Shown: positions 1 through 11,146 of the stretch, one piece after another
Layout: the number at the start of each line of letters is the position of its first letter
Numbering within the stretch: position 1 is the first letter of the stretch
From: Thermonema rossianum DSM 10300
GTDB taxonomy: Bacteria > Bacteroidota > Bacteroidia > Cytophagales > Thermonemataceae
Direction: 5' to 3'
NCBI RefSeq assembly: GCF_000426825.1
Contig: NZ_AUGC01000007.1
Location: 62,001-126,000, forward strand
DNA: 64,000 nucleotides
Notes under the pieces: generated by a model
Database searches by the model: none
Seen by the model: only the letters and a program-made list of their open reading frames with translations
Told to the model about the DNA's origin: nothing
Program-made: the position numbers and the translations under genes

Positions 1-40
1 TGCTTTTTCTTTCATCTTTGCCATCTGCCTTTCCTTTTTT

Positions 41-130
41 GTCATTTCGAGCGTAAGCGAGAAATCTCTTTTTTTCTTCTTGCGGCAGATTTGAGTTTTC
101 TCGCTCCGCTTACGCTCCGTTCGAAATAAT
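41..130. repeat. REP-like palindromic interspersed repeat, copy 1
   Basis: The left arm at 44-63 (ATTTCGAGCGTAAGCGAGAA) and the right arm at 96-127 are near reverse complements and could form a long imperfect hairpin. Related sequence recurs at 7794-7956 and 19771-19870, always between genes. Similar GAGCG-rich palindromes are common between genes in Cytophagales. The first 166 bases hold no gene that I can see. Confidence 0.6.
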
Positions 131-166
131 ACACTTTGCCGCACCCCGTTTGCACTTGTCAATAAT

Positions 167-1564
167 TTAATAACGGAAGGGGCGGCTTTGTAAGTTGTGG
201 AAGTAATGAAAGGTGGTTTGCCCGGCTTCCACATCAAAGACGAAGTTATAGGTCTTATTTTCGCCTTCTGCGCCTTGCACTACCAGCTTTACCGTTTGCT
301 TTCCTTCCGGCAAGCGCACACGCGTGTAGTGAATGGCATAGGGCAAAGTCATCCATGCGCGGGTGTCGGACTGCTGCCCCATTTGTAACAAAAGCCCCAC
401 CCACATGGCGGCCTCTTCGTTGTCTTCTTCTATACCCTTTTCTATGGCTTTGCGTAAAGCCATACGAAGCACCGCCGAAGACACTTCCCAGAACAAACGT
501 TGTTTCAGTGTATAAAAGGCAACCGCATTGATATCTTCTGCCAATTCAAAAGCAAGCGTGTCATTACCTGCCAGCAAATAGGCCGACTGATAAACAGGGG
601 GGCGCTCTTTGTATTCGGGAATTACTACATTAAAGACTTCCAGCTTGTCCAGCTTCTCTTTTTCGTCTTTAGACAAACGACTTTCAAAAGTCCAGCCGTA
701 CTCTTCGTTATAAAAATAGGCTTTGTTGCCCTTCACACGCGTAGCAAATGAAATGCTTTTATCTACTTTCACCGGCGCCAAGCCTGTATGCCAAAAGAAT
801 ATGAGTTCGCCGTAATCAGATTCGGACGGTTCGGCTTCATAGGTCATGCCAAACTCTTTTTCATAAGCGTGCATTTCTTCAATGAAGCCGCTCAAATAAG
901 CCGTACGTAGCAGATCTTTTTTCAATTGCTGTGGTGCATGCACCCCGAACAACTCGCTGTGAATGGTTTGGTATGCGTTCCACGCATTGCGGTAAGCAAT
1001 GAAGGCATTGTTGTAATCGTGCATGGCGTCGTAGGCAAGCCCCATAATCAGGTAGAAGAAGGCATCGCTTCTATACTTCACCTCTTCCGTATTCTTGTAA
1101 TAGCTTGTCCAGCGTCGCAGCAAAATATCGACGCGGCGGCACTCCACCAGCGCTTCTTCGTAGCGTTTTAGTTTTAAGTAAGCCAGCGCTTTGTAGTAGT
1201 GCACCATCAGCAGCTCGAAGTACTCTCCCCGGTAAGGCGCGTACATGGGATTGATCAGCTCGGCAGCCCCTTCCGCCAAGTAATTGCGCGACAGATTGTC
1301 GCCCAAGCGATAGGCTATTTCAAAATACTGAATGGCATCTTCATAACGCTGCGCCATGAAGGCAGCCATACCCATGTTCATATAATGCAGCAGGTAATTG
1401 CGGCGGGGCACTTTCGACTTCTTCAATATCTGCAGTGCCTGCTCAAAGTCGCCTTTTTCGAAGGCTTTGTGGTATTCAAGATAACGCACATAGTAGGAAG
1501 AGCAGCCTCCTAAAAAAAGCAGGCAGCAGCCAAGCAACAAGCTACGTAGCCGGCGGCGTATCAT
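167..1564 (-). CDS. COG3014-like TPR lipoprotein
   Basis: The 465-aa product begins with a lipoprotein signal peptide, with a lipobox Cys at residue 21 (FLGGC). Helical repeats of TPR character follow over about residues 25-210, with patterns such as Y..A..YFE.AY and ..YEEALVECR. The rest, about 250-465, is a mixed C-terminal region with no motif I recognise. It resembles the COG3014 family of uncharacterised lipoproteins, which tend to occur beside LpoB-like proteins, and an LpoB-like gene lies 4 bp upstream here. The product is probably a periplasm-facing outer-membrane lipoprotein tied to the cell envelope, and a partner role with LpoB is inference. It starts with ATG and is the last gene of a four-gene minus-strand run beginning at rpe. 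Confidence 0.7.
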   Translation of the reverse strand: MIRRRLRSLLLGCCLLFLGGCSSYYVRYLEYHKAFEKGDFEQALQILKKSKVPRRNYLLHYMNMGMAAFMAQRYEDAIQYFEIAYRLGDNLSRNYLAEGAAELINPMYAPYRGEYFELLMVHYYKALAYLKLKRYEEALVECRRVDILLRRWTSYYKNTEEVKYRSDAFFYLIMGLAYDAMHDYNNAFIAYRNAWNAYQTIHSELFGVHAPQQLKKDLLRTAYLSGFIEEMHAYEKEFGMTYEAEPSESDYGELIFFWHTGLAPVKVDKSISFATRVKGNKAYFYNEEYGWTFESRLSKDEKEKLDKLEVFNVVIPEYKERPPVYQSAYLLAGNDTLAFELAEDINAVAFYTLKQRLFWEVSSAVLRMALRKAIEKGIEEDNEEAAMWVGLLLQMGQQSDTRAWMTLPYAIHYTRVRLPEGKQTVKLVVQGAEGENKTYNFVFDVEAGQTTFHYFHNLQSRPFRY

Positions 1565-1568
1565 CTGT

Positions 1569-2156
1569 TTAGTTCTTTACAAACTTTTTGATTTCTTTTT
1601 TGCCTATCCAAACCACTTCGTTGGTCTCGATATTGGTAAGTTCCAAATTCACCTGATAATAGATGACACGCTTACGCTTTTCTATGTCCACAATGGAAGA
1701 GATGGTCCCCAACAACATGAAATCGGCACCCAACTCTTTGCCCCACTGCTTCTGTGTAGAAGGCGACGCAAAGTTTTGTTGGTCAAGGCGTTCTTCCCGC
1801 ACTTTGTCGCGCAGGGCGGCATTTTGCACAACCCGCACCCGGCGCGACTCGATAAGTGCCCGCTCAATGTCTTTAATAAAAGTCTCTGTGTTGATGTGTT
1901 CGTGTGTTTTATTTTGAATGAAGCCCACTATCACGACCGGTTCGCGTTCATGGTCCATATAAAAATTACGATGCCAATGGGCTTCCATGATTTGGCGTGT
2001 CATTTCTTCGGCTACCAAACGGGAATCGGTGTCGTTCCATACACCGCTTAGGTCAATGGCCTGTGCGGCGTCGATTCGCTGAACACTATGGGGGGCACAG
2101 GCTGCCGACAGCATCAAACAAAGGCAGGCAGTCAATAGTGATTTTATGCTTTTCAT
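1569..2156 (-). CDS. LpoB-like lipoprotein (penicillin-binding protein activator family)
   Basis: The 195-aa protein starts at the ATG at 2156; the reading frame is open further upstream, but only inside the preceding receptor gene. It has a lipoprotein signal with Cys at residue 20 (MLSAAC). The mature part reads like the LpoB/COG3417 fold: VVIVGFIQNKTHEHINTETF near the start, a central ADFMLLGTISSI strand, then NLELTNIETNEVVWIGKKEI at the end. Proteobacterial LpoB is an outer-membrane lipoprotein that activates PBP1b; whether this homologue does so is unknown. It lies 23 bp after the receptor and 4 bp before the COG3014-like gene, so co-transcription is likely. Confidence 0.75.
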   Translation of the reverse strand: MKSIKSLLTACLCLMLSAACAPHSVQRIDAAQAIDLSGVWNDTDSRLVAEEMTRQIMEAHWHRNFYMDHEREPVVIVGFIQNKTHEHINTETFIKDIERALIESRRVRVVQNAALRDKVREERLDQQNFASPSTQKQWGKELGADFMLLGTISSIVDIEKRKRVIYYQVNLELTNIETNEVVWIGKKEIKKFVKN

Positions 2157-2179
2157 AATGTAAGTTTTGAGTTTTAAGC

Positions 2180-4537
2180 TTAAAATTCTCCCACTATGCG
2201 AAAGTTCAAAAACCTTGCCGAAAGCGTATTGGGCACGGCATATCTTTGCCCGGATACATCTTCTATCCATGTGTAGGAAATCACGTTGTTGATACCCAAT
2301 ACATTCAATATATCGGCGCCTATCCATAGGGACTTCAGGAAGGGGCGTTCGCGCCAGCGCACATCGGTAATGTATTTTGAAAAGCCCAAATCCACGCGCC
2401 TGTAGGCTCTTCCTTGAAAAGCACTGCGAAAAGCCGGCTCATTGGGCACGCCAAAGGGCAAACCGGTCCCCCACTGAAGTTGCATATTCACCCGCCAAGA
2501 CGGATTGGAAGGCAAGTGGTCTTCGAGATAGACCCCCACAGTCAGACGCTGATCCATGGGGCGGCGCAAGTACCCCCTGTCGTCAAAAGCGAGGTCTTCT
2601 TCGGTGCGCAGCAAACTGAGGCTTATCCAAGACTCCGTGCCTCGAATCAGTTCGCCGTTCAGGCGCATGTCCAAGCCGGCAGCATAGCCTGTGGCATCAT
2701 TGCGGGCATAATATCGAATGCGCACATTCTCCACGTCATAAGGATTCAACTGCATCAGATGCTTGTAGTAGGCTTCGGCAGTGAAACGAAACGGGCGCCC
2801 CAACAGCGGCAAAAGCAAATCGGCACCCATCACCACATGCCACGCTTGTTGGGCACGCACCCCGGGATGCAACTGCCCGGCGAAGTCGCGTAACTCGCGA
2901 TAAAAAGGGGGCTGCTGATAAAGCCCCACGGCCCCACGCCACACCCAGTCGGGGCGCCGGCGGCGGCGCACACTCCATTGCAAAGAAGGACTTACGTTCC
3001 ATTCGTTGTTGTAAGTCCAATAGGTAGCACGCACACCGGCACGCAAGCTCACCAATGAATCAAGGTAAAGGCTTTGTTGTGCAAAAAAACTAAGGCGTTG
3101 CCCTTCTACCCGGTTGTGCCCGTCTATTTGCTCCGTGATGCGCACGTAGCCGGCAGAGTCCACAAAACGGTATTCGTCAATAAACTCTTCCACTGTTTCA
3201 TAACTCCACCGCATCCCCCACTCGGTAAGGTGCCCTTGGCGCCAATGAAAGGCCGAACGGTTTTCCAGGGCGGCCACCCATGCCCCCATACGGTTGCGCA
3301 GGTGCAGGTAATTGCTGCCTGCCCCCACTTGTTTCACACATTGATTGAAACCACCGGCGCCATAATTTTGCCCTACTTCACAGAGGCGGTAAGCCCCCTC
3401 CACCTCAGTAAATTCCCGCTCAACGGTGCGCATGTAAGAGAGCACCCACTGTGTTTTCAGTTGGTCGTTCCAGTGGCTTTCCAGCTGCAGGCTGTTTTGA
3501 GTAATGTCATAACGCATCTGCTCTTGCCCGTCGAAACCCACTGACAAGCGTAACTTGCGATTGACGGTGCCGAAGTCTGTTTGTGCAAAGTCGGGCTGCA
3601 CAAAATAACGGTTGCGCGCATAGGTCAGCAGGCTCTTCAGACTATGGCGCGCACTCAGCTTGTAGGTAAGCCACGCTTGCACGTCTATAAAGTTGGGCAA
3701 ATACTGCCCCTTTACCGGTAGCGTATTGAGCAAATAGCGGGCACTTTTGCGACGCACACCGGCTACATAGGTCAAACGTCCACCGCCTGTGCTGCCTTCT
3801 ACATGGGCAGCGCTGTTGAGAATGCCCGCACTCACCGACGCCTTGAATTCTTTAGGTTCTTTGTAACGGATGAGCATCAAAGACGACAGTTTGTCGCCAT
3901 AGGCGGCTTGCCAACCGCCACTGTAGAAGCGTACTTCTTCCACCAAGTCGGGATTCACGAAGCTGAGCCCCTCTTGCTGACCGGCCCGAATCAACAAAGG
4001 GCGGTACACCATCATGCCATTGACATACAGCAAGTTTTCATCGTAGTTGCCACCACGAACCGAATAGGACGATGACAGTTCGTTGTTGCTCACCACCCCG
4101 GGCAAGGTAGCCAATATCTTATTGAAGTCGCCGAAGGGTGTGGGCGCCCGCTTGGCCTGCAGCGCAGTAAAACGGAAGGCACTTACCTCTTCTTGCAGCA
4201 AGGTATCCTTGGCTTCCACCACTACTTCTTCTATGCGCAGGTTCTCCCAAATCCACCGTACAGGCTCTGCGGCGGGCATTTGCACCGAAAAGGTCTTTTC
4301 TTTTCCCAAAAAATAAACGCGCAAGGTTTGGGAACCGGCAGGCAGACGCAGTTCAAAATAACCACTGCTGCGCGTGACGGTATAGCGGCTTGAGTCGGTT
4401 GTCCACACCACCACTGCCTGCTCTATGCCTTGCCCTTGGGGGTCGAGCAAATAGCCACGCAAGGGCGTCTCTTGCTGCGCCCATGCATGCCCCCATAACA
4501 ACACAAGCAAGCACCCCCATGCCCAACGTGCCATCAT
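2180..4537 (-). CDS. TonB-dependent receptor-like outer-membrane protein with carboxypeptidase-regulatory N-terminus
   Basis: The 785-aa protein has a signal peptide ending near AWAQ. A carboxypeptidase-regulatory-like beta-sandwich follows at about residues 24-95 (LRGYLLDPQGQGIEQAVV), then a plug domain at about 125-230 containing FNKILATLPGV and the VRGGNYDEN segment, and then a long beta-barrel. The substrate cannot be told from the sequence, and no SusD partner is present. Its start codon overlaps the rpe stop as ATGA at 4534-4537, a sign of translational coupling, and the LpoB-like gene follows after 23 bp. The pairing with rpe is probably a shared transcript rather than a shared pathway. 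Confidence 0.8.
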   Translation of the reverse strand: MMARWAWGCLLVLLWGHAWAQQETPLRGYLLDPQGQGIEQAVVVWTTDSSRYTVTRSSGYFELRLPAGSQTLRVYFLGKEKTFSVQMPAAEPVRWIWENLRIEEVVVEAKDTLLQEEVSAFRFTALQAKRAPTPFGDFNKILATLPGVVSNNELSSSYSVRGGNYDENLLYVNGMMVYRPLLIRAGQQEGLSFVNPDLVEEVRFYSGGWQAAYGDKLSSLMLIRYKEPKEFKASVSAGILNSAAHVEGSTGGGRLTYVAGVRRKSARYLLNTLPVKGQYLPNFIDVQAWLTYKLSARHSLKSLLTYARNRYFVQPDFAQTDFGTVNRKLRLSVGFDGQEQMRYDITQNSLQLESHWNDQLKTQWVLSYMRTVEREFTEVEGAYRLCEVGQNYGAGGFNQCVKQVGAGSNYLHLRNRMGAWVAALENRSAFHWRQGHLTEWGMRWSYETVEEFIDEYRFVDSAGYVRITEQIDGHNRVEGQRLSFFAQQSLYLDSLVSLRAGVRATYWTYNNEWNVSPSLQWSVRRRRRPDWVWRGAVGLYQQPPFYRELRDFAGQLHPGVRAQQAWHVVMGADLLLPLLGRPFRFTAEAYYKHLMQLNPYDVENVRIRYYARNDATGYAAGLDMRLNGELIRGTESWISLSLLRTEEDLAFDDRGYLRRPMDQRLTVGVYLEDHLPSNPSWRVNMQLQWGTGLPFGVPNEPAFRSAFQGRAYRRVDLGFSKYITDVRWRERPFLKSLWIGADILNVLGINNVISYTWIEDVSGQRYAVPNTLSARFLNFRIVGEF

Positions 4538-5193
4538 GCCGTTGTTTGTTTAAGCGTGGCAATTGTGTGCAGAGGATCGGCAGCAGAAAAGACAAAGCTG
4601 CCTGCCACCAACACATCGGCACCGGCAGCGAGCAAATCTGCCGCATTGCTTTGCTTTACGCCTCCGTCTATTTCAATCAGCGTCTGCAAGCCTCGTTCAT
4701 CTATCATGCGGCGCAGACGGCGCACCTTGTCGTAGGTGTGTTCAATGAATTTTTGCCCGCCAAAGCCGGGATTTACCGACATCATGCATACCAAATCGGC
4801 TTCGTGCAAAATGTCCCGCAGTGCTTCCACAGGCGTATGTGGATTGATGGCAATGCCTGCCTTGCATCCCAGTTGTTTGATTTGCTGCAAAGTGCGATGC
4901 AAATGGGGGCATGCCTCATAGTGCACACTGATAATGGAAGCGCCCAAACGGCTGAAAGCTTCCAAATAGCGCTCGGGCTGCACTACCATCAGGTGCACGT
5001 CCAACGGCTTGGTGGCATGACGCTGCACGGCTTCACACACGGGCATGCCAAAAGATATATTCGGAACAAAAACGCCATCCATAATATCGAGATGCAACCA
5101 ATCGGCTTGGCTTTGGTTCACCATCTCAATGGCTGATTGTAAGTTGGCAAAATCGGCGGCTAAAAGAGAAGGGGCTACAATAGGCGTTCGCAT
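4534..5193 (-). CDS. rpe: Ribulose-phosphate 3-epimerase
   Basis: This 219-aa TIM-barrel enzyme interconverts ribulose 5-phosphate and xylulose 5-phosphate in the pentose phosphate pathway. Family signatures are clear: APSLLAADFANL at the start, HLDIMDGVFVPNISFG with the metal-binding His and catalytic Asp, DVHLMV, SVNPGFGGQKF, and the second catalytic Asp in EIDGGV. Length is typical. It is the first gene of the minus-strand run through the receptor and the two lipoproteins, and its stop overlaps the receptor start by ATGA. A TATCTTTG element lies 86 bp upstream. Confidence 0.95.
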   Translation of the reverse strand: MRTPIVAPSLLAADFANLQSAIEMVNQSQADWLHLDIMDGVFVPNISFGMPVCEAVQRHATKPLDVHLMVVQPERYLEAFSRLGASIISVHYEACPHLHRTLQQIKQLGCKAGIAINPHTPVEALRDILHEADLVCMMSVNPGFGGQKFIEHTYDKVRRLRRMIDERGLQTLIEIDGGVKQSNAADLLAAGADVLVAGSFVFSAADPLHTIATLKQTTA

Positions 5194-5278
5194 CTTTTTT
5201 GTGCTTTGGTTGGTTTTGGTTTCAATAAAAAAAGGTGTTTTCTTCTTTCTGTTGAAGCCGTCACTGCCTTCAACTCAA

Positions 5279-5286
5279 CAAAGATA
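5279..5286 (-). promoter_or_regulatory. Candidate -7 element for the rpe operon
   Basis: The minus strand reads TATCTTTG, matching the Bacteroidota -7 consensus TAnnTTTG, 86 bp upstream of the rpe ATG. I see no good TTTG -33 box at the usual 19-21 bp. Confidence 0.35.
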
Positions 5287-5429
5287 ATAAAGATAGCGTG
5301 GAATAAACGCCCTGGCGCCTTTGTCTTCCCCTGCTTTTGCGTTCGCCTTTCTGTCATAGCAAAGGACGAAGCATGCCGCCACGTCCATCTTTTTTCGTAT
5401 TTTAGCTATGCGTTTCAAAGAACAACACC

Positions 5430-5693
5430 ATGCCACAAGAAGAAAGAGTACGCTGCCCGCAATGCGAATGGGAACCCGACGGGGGCGCCTACTGGCAATG
5501 CCATTGCGGGCAAGTGTGGGACACCTTCGAGACCTACGGACAGTGCCCCAATTGCAAGACCGTGCACCGGCACACGCAATGCCCCATGTGTCATCGCTGG
5601 TCACCACATGCCGACTGGTACATAGACCTCCCTCCCATTCGTTTTGAAGAAAAAGAAAATACCGAAGCCAACTCAAAGAAAAGCACTTCATGA
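5430..5693 (+). CDS. Small zinc-ribbon protein
   Basis: The 87-aa protein has eight cysteines at residues 9, 12, 24, 26, 39, 42, 51 and 54, arranged as CPQC, CHC, CPNC and CPMC, enough for two zinc-ribbon sites. It has no signal peptide or membrane segment, so it is probably cytoplasmic. A charged tail follows residue 70. Its TGA overlaps the start of the next gene as ATGA (5690-5693), which supports it as a real, coupled gene. I do not recognise a named family, and a role in nucleic-acid or protein binding is only the usual guess for zinc ribbons. Confidence 0.7.
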   Translation: MPQEERVRCPQCEWEPDGGAYWQCHCGQVWDTFETYGQCPNCKTVHRHTQCPMCHRWSPHADWYIDLPPIRFEEKENTEANSKKSTS

Positions 5694-6979
5694 AACTACG
5701 GATGCTTGTTTGTCTGTGCTTGTGCCTGAGCCTTGGCACACAAGCACAAGACCTTACGCGCGTGCGCCAAACCATCGACACTTTGTGCAGCCCTTTCATG
5801 GATGGGCGCGGCTACCGCCACGACGGAAGCCAAAAGGCAGCATTCTATCTGGCAGAAGAATTCCGGAAAATAGGGCTTCGCACATTTGCAGATGCCCCTA
5901 ATTACCTGCAGCCGTTCAAGCTGACAGTCAATACTTTTGATAAGGCTGTGCTGCGGCTAAACGGGAAGAAGCTGCGGCTTGCCTACGACTACCTGCCACA
6001 CCCGGCAGCGCGTGGCGGCAAAGGACGAAAACGCCTGCTTTTTTTGGACTCTTCCTTTGTTTGGGACACCTCCAAACGTCAAGCCTTACTTCAGATGAAA
6101 CGCCCCGGGCGCTATGCCGTCGTGACGGATGAACGCAGCCTTGCCTACCTGCAAGAAGACAGCCTCATAGCCCGTAAGCTACAGCAAACCGGTGCATGGA
6201 TAGACTTTGTGCCCCGTGTCATGGGCAGCCTTGCGCCCCGCGCGGTGCTGGTGCCCACTTTTCAAGTCCATGATTCGCTTGCCGTCTTGGTGCATGCGAG
6301 CAAGCGGCTGCGGTTCAAGCTGAAGCAAAAACAAATTGCCGGGTATCCTTGCTACAATGTGGCAGGATATGTAGAAGGCAGCCGCTATCCACAACGTTTT
6401 TTGGTCATCACGGCACATTACGACCATCTGGGCAGCATCGGCGAAGTGTATTTTCCGGGCGCCAACGACAACGCCTCCGGGGTAAGCATGCTGCTGGATC
6501 TGGCCCGCTATTTCAAAGCGCACCCGCTACCCTATTCGGTGGCTTTTATTGCTTTCGGTGCCGAAGAAATAGGGCTAAAAGGCTCTTTGCACTATGTGCA
6601 GCATCCCCTCTTTCCTCTTTCCGATATCCGCTTTTTACTTAACCTGGACCTGGTAGGCACCGGCGAAGAAGGCATTACCGTGGTGAATGGCAAAGTGTAT
6701 GAAGAAGCCTTCCGCCTGCTTACGCGCATCGACCTGCAAAAACAGTATGTGGCAAGCATAGAAGCAAGGGGCATAGCGGCCAACTCCGACCACTATTTCT
6801 TTTCACGCATGGGCGTGCCTGCCTTCTTCATTTATGCCCGTGGCGGCTCGCAGGCTTATCATGACCCCAGCGACCGCCCCCAAGCGCTCTCGCTTGCCGC
6901 CTACCGGAATCTTTTTTCCCTGATTGTGGATTTTTTTCGAGCCTTGAGCGAAGATGCACACAACACTTCTCAGCCATAG
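5690..6979 (+). CDS. Secreted M28-family metallopeptidase
   Basis: The 429-aa product has a signal peptide (cleavage near GTQAQ) followed by an M28 aminopeptidase domain. The usual ligands of the two zinc ions can be seen: His in TAHYDH, Asp in GANDNASG, the general-base and ligand glutamates in GAEEIG, Asp in LNLDLVG, and His in AYHDPSD near the end. M28 enzymes usually remove N-terminal residues from peptides. A PA-like or prodomain insert occupies about residues 75-215. It lacks a T9SS C-terminal domain, so it is probably periplasmic, unlike the M28 enzyme at 38785. The start overlaps the preceding zinc-ribbon stop. Confidence 0.88.
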   Translation: MKLRMLVCLCLCLSLGTQAQDLTRVRQTIDTLCSPFMDGRGYRHDGSQKAAFYLAEEFRKIGLRTFADAPNYLQPFKLTVNTFDKAVLRLNGKKLRLAYDYLPHPAARGGKGRKRLLFLDSSFVWDTSKRQALLQMKRPGRYAVVTDERSLAYLQEDSLIARKLQQTGAWIDFVPRVMGSLAPRAVLVPTFQVHDSLAVLVHASKRLRFKLKQKQIAGYPCYNVAGYVEGSRYPQRFLVITAHYDHLGSIGEVYFPGANDNASGVSMLLDLARYFKAHPLPYSVAFIAFGAEEIGLKGSLHYVQHPLFPLSDIRFLLNLDLVGTGEEGITVVNGKVYEEAFRLLTRIDLQKQYVASIEARGIAANSDHYFFSRMGVPAFFIYARGGSQAYHDPSDRPQALSLAAYRNLFSLIVDFFRALSEDAHNTSQP

Positions 6980-6999
6980 GCAGAAGCCACACATTTTTA

Positions 7000-7007
7000 T
7001 ATCTTTG
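7000..7007 (+). promoter_or_regulatory. Candidate -7 element for the transaldolase gene
   Basis: TATCTTTG matches TAnnTTTG and ends 27 bp before the ATG at 7035. The -33 region is not convincing. Confidence 0.4.
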
Positions 7008-7034
7008 CGTTGCAAAACCAATCCATCCGGTACC

Positions 7035-7697
7035 ATGAAATTCTTTATCGACACCGCCGACTTAGACGAAATACGCGAAGCCGCCGAATTCGGCATTTTA
7101 GATGGCGTAACTACCAACCCCTCTTTGATGGCAAAAGTGGGCGTTTCGGGCAAAAAAAACATTCTCGACCACTATGTAAAAATCTGTGAGCTGGTAGATG
7201 GCGACGTAAGTGCCGAAGTGGTAGCTACCGACTTCAAAGGCATCATTGAAGAAGGCAAAGAGCTTGCAGACCTGCATCCCAATATTGTGGTGAAGGTGCC
7301 CATGATTCCCGACGGCGTGAAAGCCATCAAGTATTTTTATGAAGAAGGCATCCGCACCAATTGCACGCTGGTATTTTCGCCGGGGCAAGCCATTCTGGCT
7401 GCCAAAGCCGGGGCTACCTATGTGTCGCCCTTCATCGGACGCTTGGACGACATCTCAACCGACGGCATGGAACTCATCGAACAAATCGTAACCATTTACA
7501 ACAATTACGGTTTCGATACGCAAGTATTGGCGGCGTCTGTACGCCATCCCATGCATATCATTCAGAGCGCACTGATTGGTGCCGATGTGGTTACTTGCCC
7601 CTTGAATGCCATCAAAGCCCTGTTTAAGCATCCTTTGACGGACATTGGCTTGGAAAAGTTTCTTGCCGATTACAAGAAAGCCAATCCCGGGGCGTAG
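7035..7697 (+). CDS. tal: Small transaldolase / fructose-6-phosphate aldolase family
   Basis: The 220-aa protein starts at the ATG of [13 protein letters not shown], the standard start for this family; the frame is open further upstream but into the peptidase gene. It is the short TIM-barrel transaldolase (TalC/FSA type). The Schiff-base lysine is K87 in IVVKVPM, after the TTNPSL segment at 26-31. The enzyme either transfers dihydroxyacetone units in the pentose phosphate pathway or cleaves fructose 6-phosphate, and the sequence alone does not separate the two. With rpe nearby it adds to pentose phosphate capacity. A hairpin terminator follows at 7728. Confidence 0.9.
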   Translation: MKFFIDTADLDEIREAAEFGILDGVTTNPSLMAKVGVSGKKNILDHYVKICELVDGDVSAEVVATDFKGIIEEGKELADLHPNIVVKVPMIPDGVKAIKYFYEEGIRTNCTLVFSPGQAILAAKAGATYVSPFIGRLDDISTDGMELIEQIVTIYNNYGFDTQVLAASVRHPMHIIQSALIGADVVTCPLNAIKALFKHPLTDIGLEKFLADYKKANPGA

Positions 7698-7727
7698 GCT
7701 GTTCTTATCCGGAAAGGCATGTATTTC

Positions 7728-7764
7728 ATCCACAGGGGATGCCTCCTCTGTGGATTTTGCTTTG
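7728..7764 (+). terminator. Rho-independent terminator after transaldolase
   Basis: ATCCACAGGGGA pairs with TCCTCTGTGGAT (11 of 12) around a short loop, followed by TTTTGCTTTG. Confidence 0.65.
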
Positions 7765-7793
7765 TTCCAAAGCTAAAAACTTATTGAGCCCCC

Positions 7794-7956
7794 CTTTCGA
7801 GCGTAAACAAGAAACCTCTTTTGCAAAAAAGCTTGGTTTGAAGAGATGTCTCACCTCGTTCGACATGGCAAAAGCATGTTTGGTTTGATAAGATTTCTCA
7901 CTCCGCTTACGCTCTGTTCAAAATGACAAGCCGTGCTTCGCTCGTTCGAGATGACA
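7794..7956. repeat. REP-like palindromic interspersed repeat, copy 2 (degenerate, multi-part)
   Basis: The 387-bp gap between transaldolase and katG holds several pieces of the family seen at 41-130: TTTCGAGCGTAAACAAGAAA at 7795, AGATTTCTCACTCCGCTTAC at 7891, then CGCTCGTTCGAGATGACAAG near 7938. Arms are in both orientations and could fold into nested hairpins. Apart from this and the two flanking terminators I see nothing in the gap. Confidence 0.6.
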
Positions 7957-8013
7957 AGCTGCGTGAGGTCTTAGACTTGTAAACTTGCATAAAGAGGCAG
8001 TGGGTTTGCCCCT

Positions 8014-8050
8014 AAAAATAAAAAACGGCTGCCCCAAAGAGGGCAGCCGT
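8014..8050 (-). terminator. Rho-independent terminator after katG
   Basis: ACGGCTGCCC at 8025-8034 pairs perfectly with GGGCAGCCGT at 8041-8050. The A-rich run to its left becomes the U-tract on the minus strand. It lies 35 bp past the katG stop. Confidence 0.85.
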
Positions 8051-8084
8051 TCGCTTGTCGTTTCCGGATGAGATGGGATATTGA

Positions 8085-10322
<2,238 letters not shown>

Positions 10323-10375
10323 TTAGATAAATAATTTAATAATTGCTATTTTCAAATAATAATTTTTACTGACTA

Positions 10376-10407
10376 CAAAGTAAAAAAAAGCATCATTATC
10401 ATTCAAA
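10376..10407 (-). promoter_or_regulatory. Bacteroidota-type promoter for katG
   Basis: On the minus strand TTTG (10404-10407), 20 bp, then TTACTTTG (10376-10383). This is one mismatch from TTTG-N20-TAnnTTTG. It lies 69 bp upstream of the katG start in an AT-rich gap. No regulator site is evident. Confidence 0.55.
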
Positions 10408-10471
10408 TCAATTTTGACTATATAGTTATAACTTTTAATTATAAACATTGATTGTTTTTATGTAAGGCAAT

Positions 10472-10511
10472 AAAAAAAGCCTCCACCGGAACGTTATGGC
10501 TTGGTGGAAGC
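10472..10511 (-). terminator. Probable terminator after the GNAT gene
   Basis: GCCTCCACC at 10479-10487 pairs with GGTGGAAGC at 10503-10511 (8 of 9). An A7 run on the left gives a U-tract on the minus strand, 28 bp past the stop. Confidence 0.6.
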
Positions 10512-10538
10512 TTTCGGCTGAGCGGAAAGTCTTTTATT

Positions 10539-10976
10539 TTATTCCCCTTTCCAATACATTTTCACATGCAAGATGCCACACTCATCAAAAATATCGCCTT
10601 CAGGCACAAAGCCGGCGCGTTCATACAGGCGGCGCGCTGCCAATTGAGCATGCAGGTAAATCTTCTTGCCGGGATGCTGCCGGCGCACGTCATCCAAAAC
10701 AGCCCGTACCAGCTGCGCGCCTATGCCCCGGTTCCGGTATTCGGGCAGCACTGCAAAGCGCTCGAGCTTGACGCCTTCGCCGGTTACACGCCAACGGGCA
10801 GTAGCTACCGGCACGCCTTCTACCAAGACCAAAAAATGCCGGCTTTCGTTTTCGTGCTCATCCAACTCTTCGGAAGCAGGCACTCCCTGCTCTTCCACAA
10901 ACACCCGGTAGCGAATGGCAAAGGCTGTCTGTAGCTCCTCTTGTGAATCAATGCGACGTATTTCCGGTGTATTCAT
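10539..10976 (-). CDS. GNAT-family N-acetyltransferase
   Basis: The 145-aa protein has the whole GNAT core. The N-terminal IRYRVFVEEQGVP segment is typical of the ElaA/YjcF-like group. The acetyl-CoA-binding motif A is RFAVLPEYRNRGIGAQLV at about residues 72-89, and the usual YERAGF motif B follows at about 118-123. It should acetylate an amine from acetyl-CoA in the cytoplasm; the substrate cannot be inferred. It is transcribed alone, away from dnaN, and ends in its own hairpin. Confidence 0.88.
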   Translation of the reverse strand: MNTPEIRRIDSQEELQTAFAIRYRVFVEEQGVPASEELDEHENESRHFLVLVEGVPVATARWRVTGEGVKLERFAVLPEYRNRGIGAQLVRAVLDDVRRQHPGKKIYLHAQLAARRLYERAGFVPEGDIFDECGILHVKMYWKGE

Positions 10977-11068
10977 GAACTACAATGAATTTTATAACAG
11001 AGCCGGTAAAAATAACGAAAGCCGGAAGTAAAAAGCAAAGCAAGAAGGGAGCATTTGCCAAAAAAGCT

Positions 11069-11100
11069 TTTGTTTTCAATCTTTTAATGTTTTATCTTTG
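11069..11100 (+). promoter_or_regulatory. Bacteroidota-type promoter for dnaN
   Basis: TTTG at 11069-11072, a 20-bp spacer, then TATCTTTG at 11093-11100. This is an exact match to the TTTG-N20-TAnnTTTG pattern. It would give a leader of about 40 nt before the dnaN ATG. Confidence 0.7.
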
Positions 11101-11146
11101 CTGCTCTGAATAGGTTCTATTAAATTACGCGCAAACCGTCATTAGT

